Origin: Mesorhabditis belari
Lineage: Eukaryota > Nematoda > Chromadorea > Rhabditida > Rhabditidae
Length of the DNA: 64,000 nucleotides
Assembly: GCA_958450365.1 (NCBI GenBank)
Contig: CAUEEP010000736.1
Coordinates: forward strand, 2,725,501-2,789,500
Reading direction: 5' to 3'
Part shown: positions 21,901 to 32,789 of the stretch, in pieces
Position numbering within the stretch: the first letter of the stretch is position 1
Layout: every line of letters begins with the position of its first letter
Program-made: the position numbers and the translations under genes
The notes under the pieces: generated by a model
Databases searched by the model: none
Seen by the model: only the letters and a program-made list of their open reading frames with translations
Told to the model about the DNA's origin: nothing

Positions 21901-24900
21901 TTTCTGGCACTATAAATTTGTTGAAAATAATTTTTTTTTGAACAAAATTACCACAAATTTGACTGAGAAAAACTTTCCCGAATGAAATTTTTTTGATGTA
22001 GAAAAGCGGCCAAATAACAGATTCGCCGGAGAGATGTCGACTCGCGCTCATTCAAGCGTTTGTTAAATGAGTTGTATAAGTCCAATCGGGAAGTTTTTGG
22101 GAGATAAATGTTGCCGAGAATTAGGGCTACAATTCTCTATATAACACTTGATACTTCTAAAATAAGTTAGGCATTTGTCAGATACTTTTCCAAACAGTTG
22201 TTGCGGTAATTCTTGGTCACCCTGTATATGTAATATCTGGGTAGCACAGATAACGTCAAGGATCCACTAGAGCTTCATGATCAAGATCATCTACAGATAA
22301 TTGAAAGGTTTCGAGACTATTGGACTCTCTCAAAACTCGAGTCGATTTCAAATTCTGGGAGTTCTTATTGGAAAAGAGTTATAAACAAACTTATTGGAGG
22401 TGACTGGAATTTCTAAAACGAAAGAATCTCTCCTTGAACTAACCATGGGATGAACTTTGAATAAATCTCGAAAAAGAGGGATAGGTTGCCTGCCCTTTAC
22501 ATGTTTTGAAACATTCTATTAAATCCGTGATCAAGCGGCGGTGTCTAAGAGATTTAAGATCAAAAATTTTGAGTCTATCTGTCTAACTAAAGTATGCACT
22601 TTAAACTTTAAAATTGACTTTGTTCTAAATGATTTGAAGTTTTTGAATCAATTTAACTTCAATTTTAAACTTAAATTTTACTTTTTTTCAAGAAAACTTT
22701 ACGCTTTTTCCTATGATTTAATTTTAACCTCACCTTTAGCGTTTGCCTTTCTTGTCTTGATCTTGCTAAATCCTTTGCTAAACTCGTATTGTTCACTGTG
22801 TCCCAATCTTTCACCACCTCTTCAAGCAATATCTGAAAAAGCTTGTTTTAAAGTCGAAAACATTTTTCAATCTAATCTTCTTTTAAAAGAACACAGCATT
22901 TTTTTTGTATTCAAGAAATAAGAAAACCGCATTCTTTTTCAGTGAGAAAATAGATTTTTGGGAGTTACGCGTGCAAGATTTTAACTTAAACACCTTTTTC
23001 TTACATTTGCAATGTGTAAAATTTTTCGTGATATTGTGAGATTAGAGTGATTCGACACTCTGAACATCATTGGAATAGAAAAATTTTGCTAAAGAACTGA
23101 CTGAATGGGTGTTTTCCTCTTCGGAAAGTTTGACGACTTTTGCTGAAACTTCAAACGTTGATGGAACTGTTTCATCATCGATTCGAACGAGAATCTTCTC
23201 TAGATTTCCTTTGACCTAAAATTTATTGAACTTAAGGCAAACTTAAGGCGAACCTAAGGCGAACCTAAGGTGAACCCAAGGTGAACCCAAGGCGAACCCA
23301 AGGCGAACCTAAGGTGAACCCAAGGTGAACCCAAGGCGAACCTAAGGCGAACCTAAGGCAAACTTAAGGCCAACTTAAGGCTTTGTCTAGATTCTAATCA
23401 AGTTTTCACAGCCCAACGTGATTTTTTGAGATGCATTTAACAGCAATCAAGGCAAGAAGACTTGTCAGCAACAATGTTGTTGTCTTCTCAATCATTCTCA
23501 TTGTCATTTCAGACTTTGTAAGCTATGTAACGGTATAGAAATTGAAAAGATGAAGATGTGATGAGTGAATCTTCATGGAAAACATGTTGTCTTACCATAT
23601 TAATATCTTCAACGAGAGTATGGAATGCTGGACTGAAACCACTTCTTGCTCCGCGACTAGCCTCTGAAGCAACAGATGCAGTCCTCGTGATGCTGCTATG
23701 CACATTTTTCAGCTCTCTATAACGAATTACGTATTAAAACCTTTATCTACTATAGATGTTACGTCCTATCTAGACTGATTCTAGATAGGACGTGCGATCT
23801 AGAGTGAAGTGAGATCAAAGACCCGATCTAGACTTAGATTTAGAGCCGATCACTCTAAATCTAAGTCTGGAGCGGATTTAGAGTGATCGGCTTGATTCTA
23901 GATCGAACGTTTGACTTCACTTCACTCTAGATCGGACGTCCAATCTAGAATCAGTCTCGATCAAACGGATTTCTAGATCGAACGTAACACACAGAAAAGA
24001 GCAGTGTCTGTCCATCTCTATTGACTTTTTCTCAGCTATCTTTAAGCCAAAAAAAGCTGAAGCTTTTAAAAAACTCTCAAAAGTTAATATAGTTATATCA
24101 TTTAAAATTAAAAATTTTAAAAATCGAAATTATTTGGCACTATGGGGGTCGAACCAGGATCATGTGAGCTGCAGATAAGGGCACTCCCGACTACGCCACA
24201 GCGACATGTCGTTGGCCCAAAAACATCCAGCTAGAAAAACCCGCTGTTAGGCGAATTTTCGTTGGTCGCTATGGCGCAGTCGGAAGCGGGGTTCTCGACA
24301 GCCCACAGGATCCGGGTTCGACCCCCCGTAGTGCCACTCAGTTTGACTTTTGCGATTTTTTTTTTCTAGAATAAAACTTTTTGTAACATTCTTACTACTA
24401 CTCTGATAGGTATTTTTTGCATTAGAGCCATCAAGGAGTGTTACAAAAGCTATATCACACTGAAAAGTGAAAATTTCCTTAGGCTTTATAGGCTTTATTT
24501 AACTTATTTACCTTTACAGGATTATGATCTTTCAAGAGTTACAGTACAATAGTTACAGTCTAAACAATCACCTATTCAGTCTAGCCACTTCACTCTTCAA
24601 CTTTGTCGTTTCTTCTGCTTCAATATCACTATGCAAATCTGTATCCGAAAATGTTCTCCGAATCTTTTCTTCTCTCATCATTTTCTCTTTTTCATCTTTT
24701 GATAATCTTGGCATTATTGTCGGGCTTTTATCAACTAAAAATAATATTAAAAATATTAACTTGAAAACTAGGCTAATTTCCGCATTTTTTTCCGGTCATT
24801 TGCGCAACTCACCATAACTTTCTTCTACGTCGGTCAATCTTTATGATTTTTGTGTCATTTTATTGCGCTTATTGAGATCTACAGAATGACAGAAAAATCA

Positions 24901-25723
24901 TAAAGATTGGTTCACTTCGAAGAAAGTTATGGAGAGTTGCGCAAAGACCCAGTTGCGCAAATTAACCTACCCCGGAAAACTTTGACAAACCAATAGATTC
25001 CCTAAATCTCTCCAATTCAGTATTCGCTTTCTCAAGGTTATTAATTCGACTCTTCAGCCATTTCTTCTCCGATTCATAGCGGGAAATTTCCTAAAGTTTA
25101 AAGTTCTAAGCTTACCGTAAATACTGTAATTGGACCCCACCCCCATAATGACGGGGCGGAGTGTTACGTAGTCTAGCTTTGAACGAGTTTTTCTCGCCAC
25201 TGGTTTATGCTACAATGCGCGCTTAGGTATCAAAAAAAAGCCCTGAATTTCAGCTATTTTTTGATACCAAAGACGCATTTTTTGAAAGTACGGGCGCTTT
25301 GAAAAAAATGAAATACTAAAAAACTTTTGCGACTACGCGACTGTACGAGGGGGTTGGGGTACTATTACAGTATTTACGGTATATATTATATTACCTGATC
25401 CAATTCTTTTCGAACATTATCAAATTCAGCCACTAATTGTTGTATCCTTGCTCTTTCCTCTTTGACTAAACGATTCTTCTCTGCTTCAATTTCTCCAATC
25501 TAAAACTTCAATTTCTTAAGCTCGTTAATATAAAAGCTACTTTTTCATGAAGTCTTTCATTTTTCTTCTTTAATTCATGAATTTCTTCATCGACCTCAGG
25601 AATTGTAGCTTTTGAAAGCTCAGGTTTATATTCGAAATCTTCGCATCGTAACTCCGAATCATCAATGTCGATACTTTTTGTGAGAACACCAGCAATTTTT
25701 GGACGAGATCGATGGCGTTCATT
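18961..25723 (-). CDS. Large coiled-coil protein, third part (exons 22-34)
   Basis: Exons: 25541-25723, 25395-25499, 24991-25090, 24572-24734, 23596-23716, 23102-23215, 22734-22832, 21161-21330, 21020-21110, 20156-20220, 19852-20002, 19147-19301, 18961-19108. Every junction keeps the frame, which argues strongly for one transcript. Coiled-coil blocks (IGEIEAEKNRLVKEERARIQ; LKSRINNLEKANTELERFRE) alternate with polar, probably unstructured linkers rich in Ser and Thr. Exon 24 uses a GTTTGT donor; its copy at 6.4 kb retains the same site. The last exon here ends at GTGAGT in phase 0. The next acceptor (18359) gives either a 29-codon ending in phase 0 or needs phase 2 to continue. The gene may therefore stop here after about 1,480 residues. 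I do not recognise the family. Confidence 0.75.
19440..19590. repeat. Partial copy of the GGATGACCAAGAATTACCGC element
   Basis: CCGGAGAGATGTCGACT and AAGTCCAATCGGGAAGTTTT match one arm of the long inverted-repeat element at 21465-22226. A mariner-like end CCACCAACCCAATA follows at about 19738-19752. Confidence 0.65.
20289..20522. repeat. CAGTACTGG-ended hairpin element, copy 1
   Basis: Inverted arms of about 70 bases begin with CAGTACTGGGCAATGAAATA and contain CTTTCGCGCGTCTGTAACTC. No coding potential. Further copies are at 20764-20998 and 46341-46558. Confidence 0.8.
20764..20998. repeat. CAGTACTGG-ended hairpin element, copy 2
   Basis: Near-identical to the copy about 475 bases upstream and in the same orientation. 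The two sit within one intron of the coiled-coil gene. Confidence 0.8.
21465..22226. mobile_element. Long terminal-inverted-repeat element (~760 bases)
   Basis: Arms of about 260 bases start with CAGGATGACCAAGAATTACC and end with its complement GTAATTCTTGGTCACCCTG. They flank a ~240-base core without an obvious transposase. TA-like bases flank both ends. It is intronic in the coiled-coil gene. Confidence 0.8.
23224..23390. repeat. 12-base minisatellite
   Basis: About 13 units of AAGGCGAACCTA or AAGGTGAACCCA, private to this intron. Confidence 0.85.
23755..23995. repeat. Nested inverted repeats built on TAGATCGGACGT
   Basis: GATTCTAGATAGGACGTGCG and GATCACTCTAAATCTAAG recur in both orientations, giving a large imperfect palindrome in an intron. 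Confidence 0.65.
24128..24215 (-). repeat. tRNA-like sequence, inverted partner
   Basis: The minus strand reads TCGCTGTGGCGTAGTCGGGA, then a B-box arm CTGGTTCGACCCCCATAGTG. It is the mirror of the copy at 24262-24339, sharing the D-arm block and the TAGTGCCA end. Confidence 0.5.
24262..24339 (+). tRNA. tRNA-like sequence
   Basis: TCGCTATGGCGCAGTCGGAA (D arm) and CCGGGTTCGACCCCCCG (T arm, stem pairs well) lie at tRNA-like spacing, and GGTCGCT / AGTGCC can partly pair as an acceptor stem. The anticodon arm is imperfect and lacks a clear T at position 33, so it may be a tRNA pseudogene or the founder of a short repeat family. Confidence 0.45.
24770..24975. repeat. GAGATCT-centred hairpin element, copy in intron 24
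   Basis: A long palindrome: CATAACTTTCTTCTACGTCGG on one side, its complement on the other, centre TTGAGATCTAC. Outer ends GGCTAATTTCCGC and GCGCAAATTAACC. A neighbouring copy accompanies the exon 24 duplicate at 6.4 kb. Confidence 0.8.
25114..25382. repeat. ACGGTA-ended element, copy 2 (inverted)
   Basis: Starts ACCGTAAATACTGTAATTGG and ends GGTACTATTACAGTATTTAC; the inside is a shorter form of the 9.0 kb copy in reverse orientation. Confidence 0.8.
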
Positions 25724-25856
25724 CTTAAATATTTTCGATTAAAGAAGATGAAATGAATTTAAGCCTTTAAGCTATTGAATTCGACATTTGAATGCTTTAA
25801 ATCTCTAAACTTTAATCGAATTCGACTATTTAGTCGACGATTTAGAGAAAGAAGTG

Positions 25857-26340
25857 GGGTAGGCTAGTTTCCGCAACCACCACCGCGGCAACTAGATTTT
25901 TGTCATTTATTGCACTTATTGAGATCTACAAAAGACACAAAATCAAAGATGGTCACAAGAAAGAGGAGGGCACCTGGCCGAAAAATTTTCGAATTAGCCA
26001 CGTTACCCAGGTCATTTGCGCAACTCACCATAACTTTCTTCTACGTCGGTCAATCTTTATGATTTTTGTGTCATTTTATTGCACTTATTGAGATCTACAA
26101 AATGACACAAAAATCATAAAGATTGGTTCACTTAGAAGAAAGTTATGGCGAGTTGCGCAAAGACCCTGTTGCTCACTGGCTCATTTGCGCAACTCACCAT
26201 AACTTTCTTCTAAGTGGACCAATCTTTATAATTTTGGTTTCATTTTGTAGATCTCAACAAGTGCAACTAGAAGAAAGTTATTGCGAGTTGCACAAACGAC
26301 CCTGTTGCGCAAAAAAAATTGCGGAAACTAGCCTACCCCA
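25857..26340. repeat. GAGATCT-centred hairpin elements, tandem cluster
   Basis: Three partial palindromes in a row, bounded by GGGGTAGGCTAGTTTCCGCA and its complement GCGGAAACTAGCCTACCCC. Confidence 0.8.
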
Positions 26341-26418
26341 AAAAAGTCTCAAATTTTGAGCATTTCAAGAGAACGATTGATGCAAAAAGATTTTAAAATG
26401 ATTTTAAAGCTCAAAAAC

Positions 26419-29400
26419 CTTTTCTTTCATCATATCCAATAGTTTCTGCTGTAGAGTGTGAACTTGTCGTCTTGTTGTGCTCAACTCGCCCTGACAAAGC
26501 TTTAGCCTCTCCTCGTACTCATCAAACAAATCTCCCTAAAAAGTTTTTAAGTATAAAAAGTATAAAAAAGTAAAGAAGGTCTTAAAAACTTGCAAAAGTT
26601 TAGCTGTAAGCCTATGAGCCTAATTTTTGATTCTCTACAACTTTTCTATTGACACCAAAATGGGCTTCTTTTGAAGAAAGTGCTCAAATGCTCAAACTGG
26701 GACATCTCGAGTCCTCCATTTTTGAGTCTAACACTTGTCTCATACACAAACCAAAATCCTACTACGAAAGAGGAATCCGCAAATTGCCTGTAAAATTGGC
26801 AGAAGTCGTCAATAATAATGGAAATTATTTGGAATCAATTTATGGTTTTATGTTGAATAAATTTTAGTATAAAGTCCCGTAGTGTTCAATTCACTAACCC
26901 AATAGCTATCAAAAACATTTAAAACTCTTCAAAAGTTTCGAATAAACGAAGAGCCAGTTTTTATAGTAAATTATGATTAATAATTTGTTCTATTTCAAAA
27001 ATTATATTAGTAATTTCCTATTTGATTGCTGAAAGTTGTTTTACCTTCTCAATAGCAGTTCCCTTCTCTTTTACATTCGGCCTGCAAGCTACGTACTTGC
27101 TTGTATGTCTCGGTTTTGCTTCCACTTCAACGTCTCGCTGATTTTTATGCAACTGAAGAGTTTAGATAAGTCATTTAAGATCATAAACGTTATCTAGCGT
27201 TGAAGGAATTCTTGAATTGCTTCTAGAAGTTCTAGAACTGCTTGAGCTTCTTGTGCTTCTTGTACTTCTTGTACTTCTTGTACTTTTTAAACTAACCGCT
27301 TTATGCATTTGTGAAGCGTGCTCAATACTGCTCGCCAATCGGTGCTCCAACTCGGCTCGATCCACTTTATTCTTCACTCGAACCTCGTCCTTTTCTCGAC
27401 TCAATTGAGTGATCTCATTCTAAAGATAAGTTCATTTTTCATCTCATATCTTCAATTACTTTCAATTTACTGATCGTGTTCTCAAACTGAGCACATTTGT
27501 CTTTCCAGTATTGACTTTGTTCTTGATACTTTCTCAATGATTCCGACAACGCATCTTCCAATCCTTTCTCATATTCCTCTTTTGCTTCTTTAAATCTCGC
27601 ACCAAATTCACTCTTTTCCTAAAAATTTGCAAACGATTCAGTCTTTGAAAACTTTTTGATCAAATTTCTTTAAAAGTTTACCAATTGATCTACAGTTTTC
27701 TTCAAATAGAAGATATTTAATCGACACTTTTCTATCTTTTTTCTCTAATCTGAGCCAATTTCCAAGAAAATTCAAGCATAAAAACTTGTTTTTACGTCAA
27801 AATCTAGAAAAACCTCTTGGCTGAATGAATTTCTGTGAAAATTTCGTTGTAAATCTAACTTTTTACGTTTCATCTTTTATCTATTGATACAAAAATAGGT
27901 TTCCTTATTAGGGAAACTTTTATTACGCCTCGATTTTGAGCCTAGCATGTCTTGTGCAGTTTTTTTGCGCTCATCCTGATGATGGTTCTTAAATTTTGAG
28001 AGATTTACGTCAAAATTGAGCATCCACAAGTCATAAAGGTTCTACAGAGGTTTGTAAACATGGTTTTGTAAACATGACCACGTGGCTTACTGCATAGTGG
28101 CATAGAGCTCTTGCTCTTTTTGCCCCTGGTTCAAATCCAGTTGCGGTTCAACTTTTTTCTATTGCTAAAAACTGTTTTTCCAGGCTTTTTGGTTATCTAA
28201 ATATTGATTTTGATAAGATTTTGTTTATTTTACTTAGAGCTTTGTTTCAGCTCGCTTTACAGCTTTCAGCTTAGAGTAAACTCATTACTCAACAGCAAGT
28301 AAAAACTAATTAGAAAACGTTTTCTATTTGTAATGTTAAAATAGAGTTACACGACACTTAGATATCGGATCGGATTCGATCCAAAACTATGTCTAGTAGA
28401 ACCCTTATGACTCGTGGATGCTCAATTTTGAAGTAAACTTTGAATCGAAATATCTCAAATTTTTAAAACCGTCATTTCCAAACAACACACGATCAGAATC
28501 AGCGCAAAAAGATTGCACAAGATATGCTAGATCTCGGCCTAAAATCGAGTTGTAAATCCAAAAGTATTCATAGTTAACTAAAGTGTCTAAATCGAGTCTT
28601 TTTGAATGGCCGAGTTTACACCTTCAAATAAAAAACTAGAAACAAAAGATTTCTTAAGATTTTAACGATTTTTATAGAAAAATATAGAAAAATAACAGGT
28701 TTTTCTAAAGGAGCAAACCGTAGATCAATGAGTGAATTGGTTATTTCTAAATAGCTTTTGAAATGAAGTGTTCAAAGACGGGCAACCTAATATAAACTTT
28801 TGAGAATTTAGATAATTTTTTATAAATTTGTTTATAAATCTATTTATAAAAATGTTTATAAATCTGCTTATAAATCTGCTTATAAGTCTGCTTATGAATC
28901 TGCTTATAAATTTGTTTATGAATCTATTTATAAACCAATTTATAAACCAATTTATAAATCAAATGTTTTTACTTGTTGCAACTGCTCGACTTGAGTCTCC
29001 AAATTCGGAACTCTTCCCGCAACTTTCGCGATCTCTTCGAGTGATTTCTTGTACTGATTTCTTTCCTGAACATAACTTGCTTAAATCTCTATCTTTTAAT
29101 TCTTAAAGCATAAAACTCACAACTTGATGTTGATCTAAAGCCAATCTTTGATCTTTCCTCACATCATCCAATTGTTTTGTTAATGTCTCAACAAGTTTCG
29201 TCTTTGTCACAAGATTGGCCTCAATTTCCGAGAAACGATCCGAGAAATCGGTTCGTTTAGCTGAGAACTCATCACTCAAGTTCTGCAAAAAATGATTTTT
29301 AAAATGAAAAATAGCTTTTTCAACCTTTAACTTCTGCTGAACACTATCAAATTCATCCATGTGTTTGTTTAAAGCCTCTGATGTTAGAGTTGTTTGAGTT

Positions 29401-32336
29401 TTCTTCGATTGAGCGGTGATGTATCTAAGAAAAAAGGAATTGAAAATGAATAGAAGTATCTTTTTTGTAGTGTATTTTGTGCTCAGTTAATCTAAAACAT
29501 ACCTAGTTTACTTGATTTTGTTTATTTTATTGAATAGCTTAAAGAAAATCGAAATTGAGAGTATGGTTTTTGATTTTTGGCATTAATCTAAATCATTAGG
29601 CATCAAGTACATTAGGAATTTGATTTTAAACAATCATACTTTGGATTCGAGAACCCTCTCCTCCAATTGTGAGTCTCTTCATCTTGAACCACGAATCCAT
29701 TCTCGAGGATAACGTTTTGATAGGCGGTCATTCGTTCCTCCATATAAGAAATCGCCTTTTGCATTGTTTCCTTTTCACCCTAAAGAAACATGTAAAAAAA
29801 ACGTAGAATACTATGGAAAATACTATGGAAAATACTGTATAAAGACTATCTAAAGACTATGTAAAGACTATGCAAAGTAGAGTGTGTTCCTTGCGAGTAT
29901 GTAAGTAAGTAATTACTCGAGCAAAATTTGCATGAGTAATTTTTTACTCGGGTAGCAGCTCGAGTAATTGTCGAGTAATGCGTTTTCGAAAAAGTGCGCC
30001 TGCGCGAAAAAGGTATAAAAGCAATTTTTTGCGCAGATTTTTCAAAAAAAAAATCATTTTTGACATTGGAAGGGAATTTCCCACCAAATCAGTTAAACGG
30101 TTGAGTATCTTTAAAAAGTGTCGTATATAATGGCTCGTCTTTTTTTGCAATAATTTTTGCTAAAAGTACGGTAATTTTTTCCCAAGTGTGCGTTTTAAAA
30201 AACGCATTACTCGCGAGGAACTATACATTTCGAGTGTCCCCCCCCCCTGTGTCCCCCTTTTGCCCCCTTAAGTGTCCCCTTTTGTCCCCCTAAAGTGTCC
30301 TCCCCCCTAGTATCCCCCTATTTTTTTTCATATCAAATCACAACTTTTTGCTCTCCAAATGTGCTTTAACTTTTTCAACTCAATGATCGGCAAATGCATC
30401 GAACTCGAAACATCTTAAACGGAAAAATTTAGGGGGATACTAGGGGGGGGGGACAAAAAGGGGACACTTTGAGGGGGACACTTAGGGGGGCAAAAGGGGG
30501 ACACAGGGGGGGGGGACACTCGAAATGTATACGAGGAACACACTCTAAAGGAGACTAAGACTTCCTGTACTACAATACATCAAAGATTCTAATAAAATCT
30601 TATAAAATAAATGTAATCTTGATTCCTACGGAAACGGAAAATCACTCATTTTATCGCCTGCTACTTCATTACATTAAAATACTTTTTTTTCTCAATGAAA
30701 GCTTACAATTAATAGTAAAAGCGAAATTAAATAGCAAAGACATCAAAATAGCAATCAAAAAGATGTTTTATGATAAAATTAGTATTCTTTTCCCCTTGTT
30801 GCCCATAAGAGTGCGAGCAACGTCCATTAACGCATATCAAAAAGAAATTAACATCAAAAACTTTTCCCAATAAAGCTAATGAGCTAAAAATCTGGTTTAG
30901 AATGTAAAATGATGTGGAGAATTTAAAAATTATAGTTTTAAAAGTTTCTCAATGTTTCCCATTAAAAAAGAATTGTTTAAGAAGGTAAGAGAACTTTTCA
31001 GTCATTCTGTAAACTTTTTCTGTTTCTCAATCTCTTTTCACCATGCACCATGCAATCAAGAAGATGTTTTATAATAAAATTAGTTATATCTTTTCCTCTT
31101 GTTACCCATAAGAGTGCGATGAATGCCCATTAACGCATATCAAAAAGGAATTAACATCAAAGGAGGAATACACTCTAATGCAAAGTCTATGCAAAGTTAA
31201 CTTATACAAAAGTACTAAACGTATAAAAGTTAACTTGCACTATACAAAAGTTAACTTGTAAAAAAGTAAAGATTGAAAGAAGATTTCCGGTTATGAACCC
31301 TCGACTTGCTTTCTCTTTTGTTTTCCAACCAAATGCTCTAACCACTGAGCTATCTGGTATCTTTTTAAGGGAGAACAAAGAGAATACAAAGGGGAAGAGA
31401 GAAAGAAAGAGAAGGAAATCTCCGGCTCGTCACGACCAACTTACAATCTTAGAAGTCCTACCTGGATTCTTGTAATGACAAGTGCAGCAGCGGTTGTTTC
31501 CGCTGATTTTTCTTCGGATTCTTTCTGAGCTTGGAGAAGCTGTAAATTTAAAGCTTTTTAAAGCTCTTTAAAGCTCTTGAAAGCTCTTTAAAGCTTTTTA
31601 AAGCTCTTTAAAGCTTTTTAAAGCTCTTTAAAGCTTTTTAAAGCTCTTTAAAGCTTTTTAAAGAGCTCTTTAAAGCTTTTTAAAGCTATAATATCATTTA
31701 AAATATTGTTTTGTTTAAATTTTTCTTTTAATTACTTTAAAATCTTTCTTCTCTCCCTCAGCTTCGAGATTCTCAATGTCTCGTCGCAAACTCTGAATAT
31801 CTTCTTCGAGTTCACGAATACGCAATGTGATTTCTTCATTCTGAAATCATAATCTTATTTTTAATGTTTTAAAACAAACAAACTGAAAAACAAACCGTTT
31901 CTATCAAAGCATTATTCTCGTTGATAAGATTCTTCTTTCTTTCAACACAATTTTGCAACGCACACTCTCCACTGTTTGAATGATGCTAAAAATTTATTCT
32001 TTTTTATTAAAAAAACCTTTGTAGATATGTATTTTTAAAGATTCACTGATGTTTCTCGTTGTGGTGATGGTGGAGCGTCAATTCCTGAATCGATCATCGC
32101 TCCTTCTCTTTCCACAATCAGATCTCTTAAACGTTGACACTCTCTTCTCAACTTTTCAATCTCTTGACTTGTTTCCTGAAATCATTATCTTATTACTTTT
32201 TACTTATATTACTTGTTATTACTTGTTATTACTTATTTCTCTTTACCTCTTTTGAGTTTTTCAATATTTGATCTCTAATGATGATTTCTAGTTGAGCCGC
32301 TTTATTCCTCCAGATGAAAGCCTCGTTTTGATAGGC
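26419..32336 (-). CDS. Large coiled-coil protein, second part (exons 9-21)
   Basis: Exons: 32247-32336, 32047-32175, 31896-31985, 31736-31840, 31462-31539, 29640-29779, 29325-29424, 29124-29282, 28973-29065, 27460-27618, 27297-27419, 27045-27152, 26419-26535, all in phase. Heptad-rich blocks dominate (NEEITLRIRELEEDIQSLRR; EYEERLKLCQGELSTTRRQV). Exon 10 ends in a Pro/Ser linker (SGIDAPPSPQRETS). Exon 20 is the weakest: its frame is open and phase-consistent but less heptad-like (KPRHTSKYVACRPN). Exons 12 and 13 with their intron have a reversed copy at 41.5 kb. Role unknown; a filamentous scaffold is the safest reading. Confidence 0.8.
26640..26905 (+). pseudogene. mariner transposase remnant
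   Basis: The plus-strand frame ends with KSYYERGIRKLPVKLAEVVN and NNNGNYLES, the typical mariner C-terminus, and a mariner-like end ACTAACCCAATAG follows at 26895-26907. The catalytic core is missing. It sits antisense in a coiled-coil gene intron. Confidence 0.65.
28080..28158 (+). repeat. tRNA-like sequence
   Basis: CGTGGCTTACTGCATAGTGG followed by CCTGGTTCAAATCCAGTTG, a B-box T-arm with a pairing stem. The first half is a weak A box. Confidence 0.4.
28808..28968. repeat. 12-base minisatellite
   Basis: About 13 units of TTTATAAATCTG with drift, directly beside exon 17 of the coiled-coil gene. Confidence 0.85.
29878..30555. repeat. Large hairpin element with C-run and G-run arms
   Basis: TAGAGTGTGTTCCTTGCGAG at the left end is complementary to GAGGAACACACTCTA at the right end (30530-30546). 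Arms of GTGTCCCCCTTTTGCCCCC (30237-30320) and their G-rich complement (30430-30520) can fold back. No gene is seen inside. Confidence 0.7.
30620..31260. repeat. Dispersed repeat with inverted copy at 49.99-50.23 kb
   Basis: CATTAACGCATATCAAAAAG and the following ~200 bases recur in reverse at 49990-50230; a shorter direct copy starts near 31050. The plus-strand frame 30619-30873 reads through the repeat and is not called a gene. Confidence 0.7.
31287..31362 (-). repeat. tRNA-derived repeat (TAGCTCAGTGGTTAGAGCA family)
   Basis: The minus strand has ATAGCTCAGTGGTTAGAGC, a long variable middle with GAAAGCAAGTCGAG, and a damaged B box GGGTTCATAACC. It matches copies at 41.86, 43.25 and 50.35 kb. 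Confidence 0.7.
31545..31690. repeat. Short-period minisatellite AAAGCTCTTT
   Basis: Alternating TTTAAAGCTC and TTTAAAGCTT units fill the intron between exons 12 and 13. A shorter version accompanies the inverted copy at 41.64 kb. Confidence 0.8.
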
Positions 32337-32521
32337 CTAAAAGGTTTAAAAGTATAAATTACAGGATTAGCTTTCAAAATATGAAATATAATTCAATTCT
32401 AAGCGTTAAAATCTAGATAATTTGCTTTTAAACTAGCTGTAAACTAGCTGTAAAACTCTTAAAATAATCCACTTTTACACTAATAACACCTAAACAAATC
32501 GATCCTCATTTCACTTTTAAT

Positions 32522-32772
32522 TGATCTTGGTCGATTAGAGCTTGATCGATTAGATCTTGATCGATTAATAGATCTTGATCGATTAATAGATCTTGATCGA
32601 TTAATAGATCTTGATCGATTAATAGATCTTGATCGATTAATAGATCTTGATCGATTAATAGATCTTGATCGATTAATAGATCTTGATCGATTAATAGATC
32701 TTGATCGATTAAGAGATTGATCGACTAGATCTTGATCGACTAGAGCTTGATCGACTAGAGCTTGATCGATCA
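32522..32772. repeat. 18-base minisatellite
   Basis: About 13 units of GATCTTGATCGATTAATA lie directly beside exon 8. The open frame of Ser-Arg-Asn repeats is a by-product of the unit length. Confidence 0.9.
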
Positions 32773-32789
32773 TTTTTAAAAAACCTCAC

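Noticed and set aside
23224..23390. Possible CRISPR-like array of 12-base repeats
   Set aside because: Units are contiguous with no unique spacers, and the genome is a nuclear animal genome.
30619..30873. 84-codon plus-strand frame
   Set aside because: It lies within a dispersed repeat with copies at 31.05 and 50.1 kb whose frames are broken.
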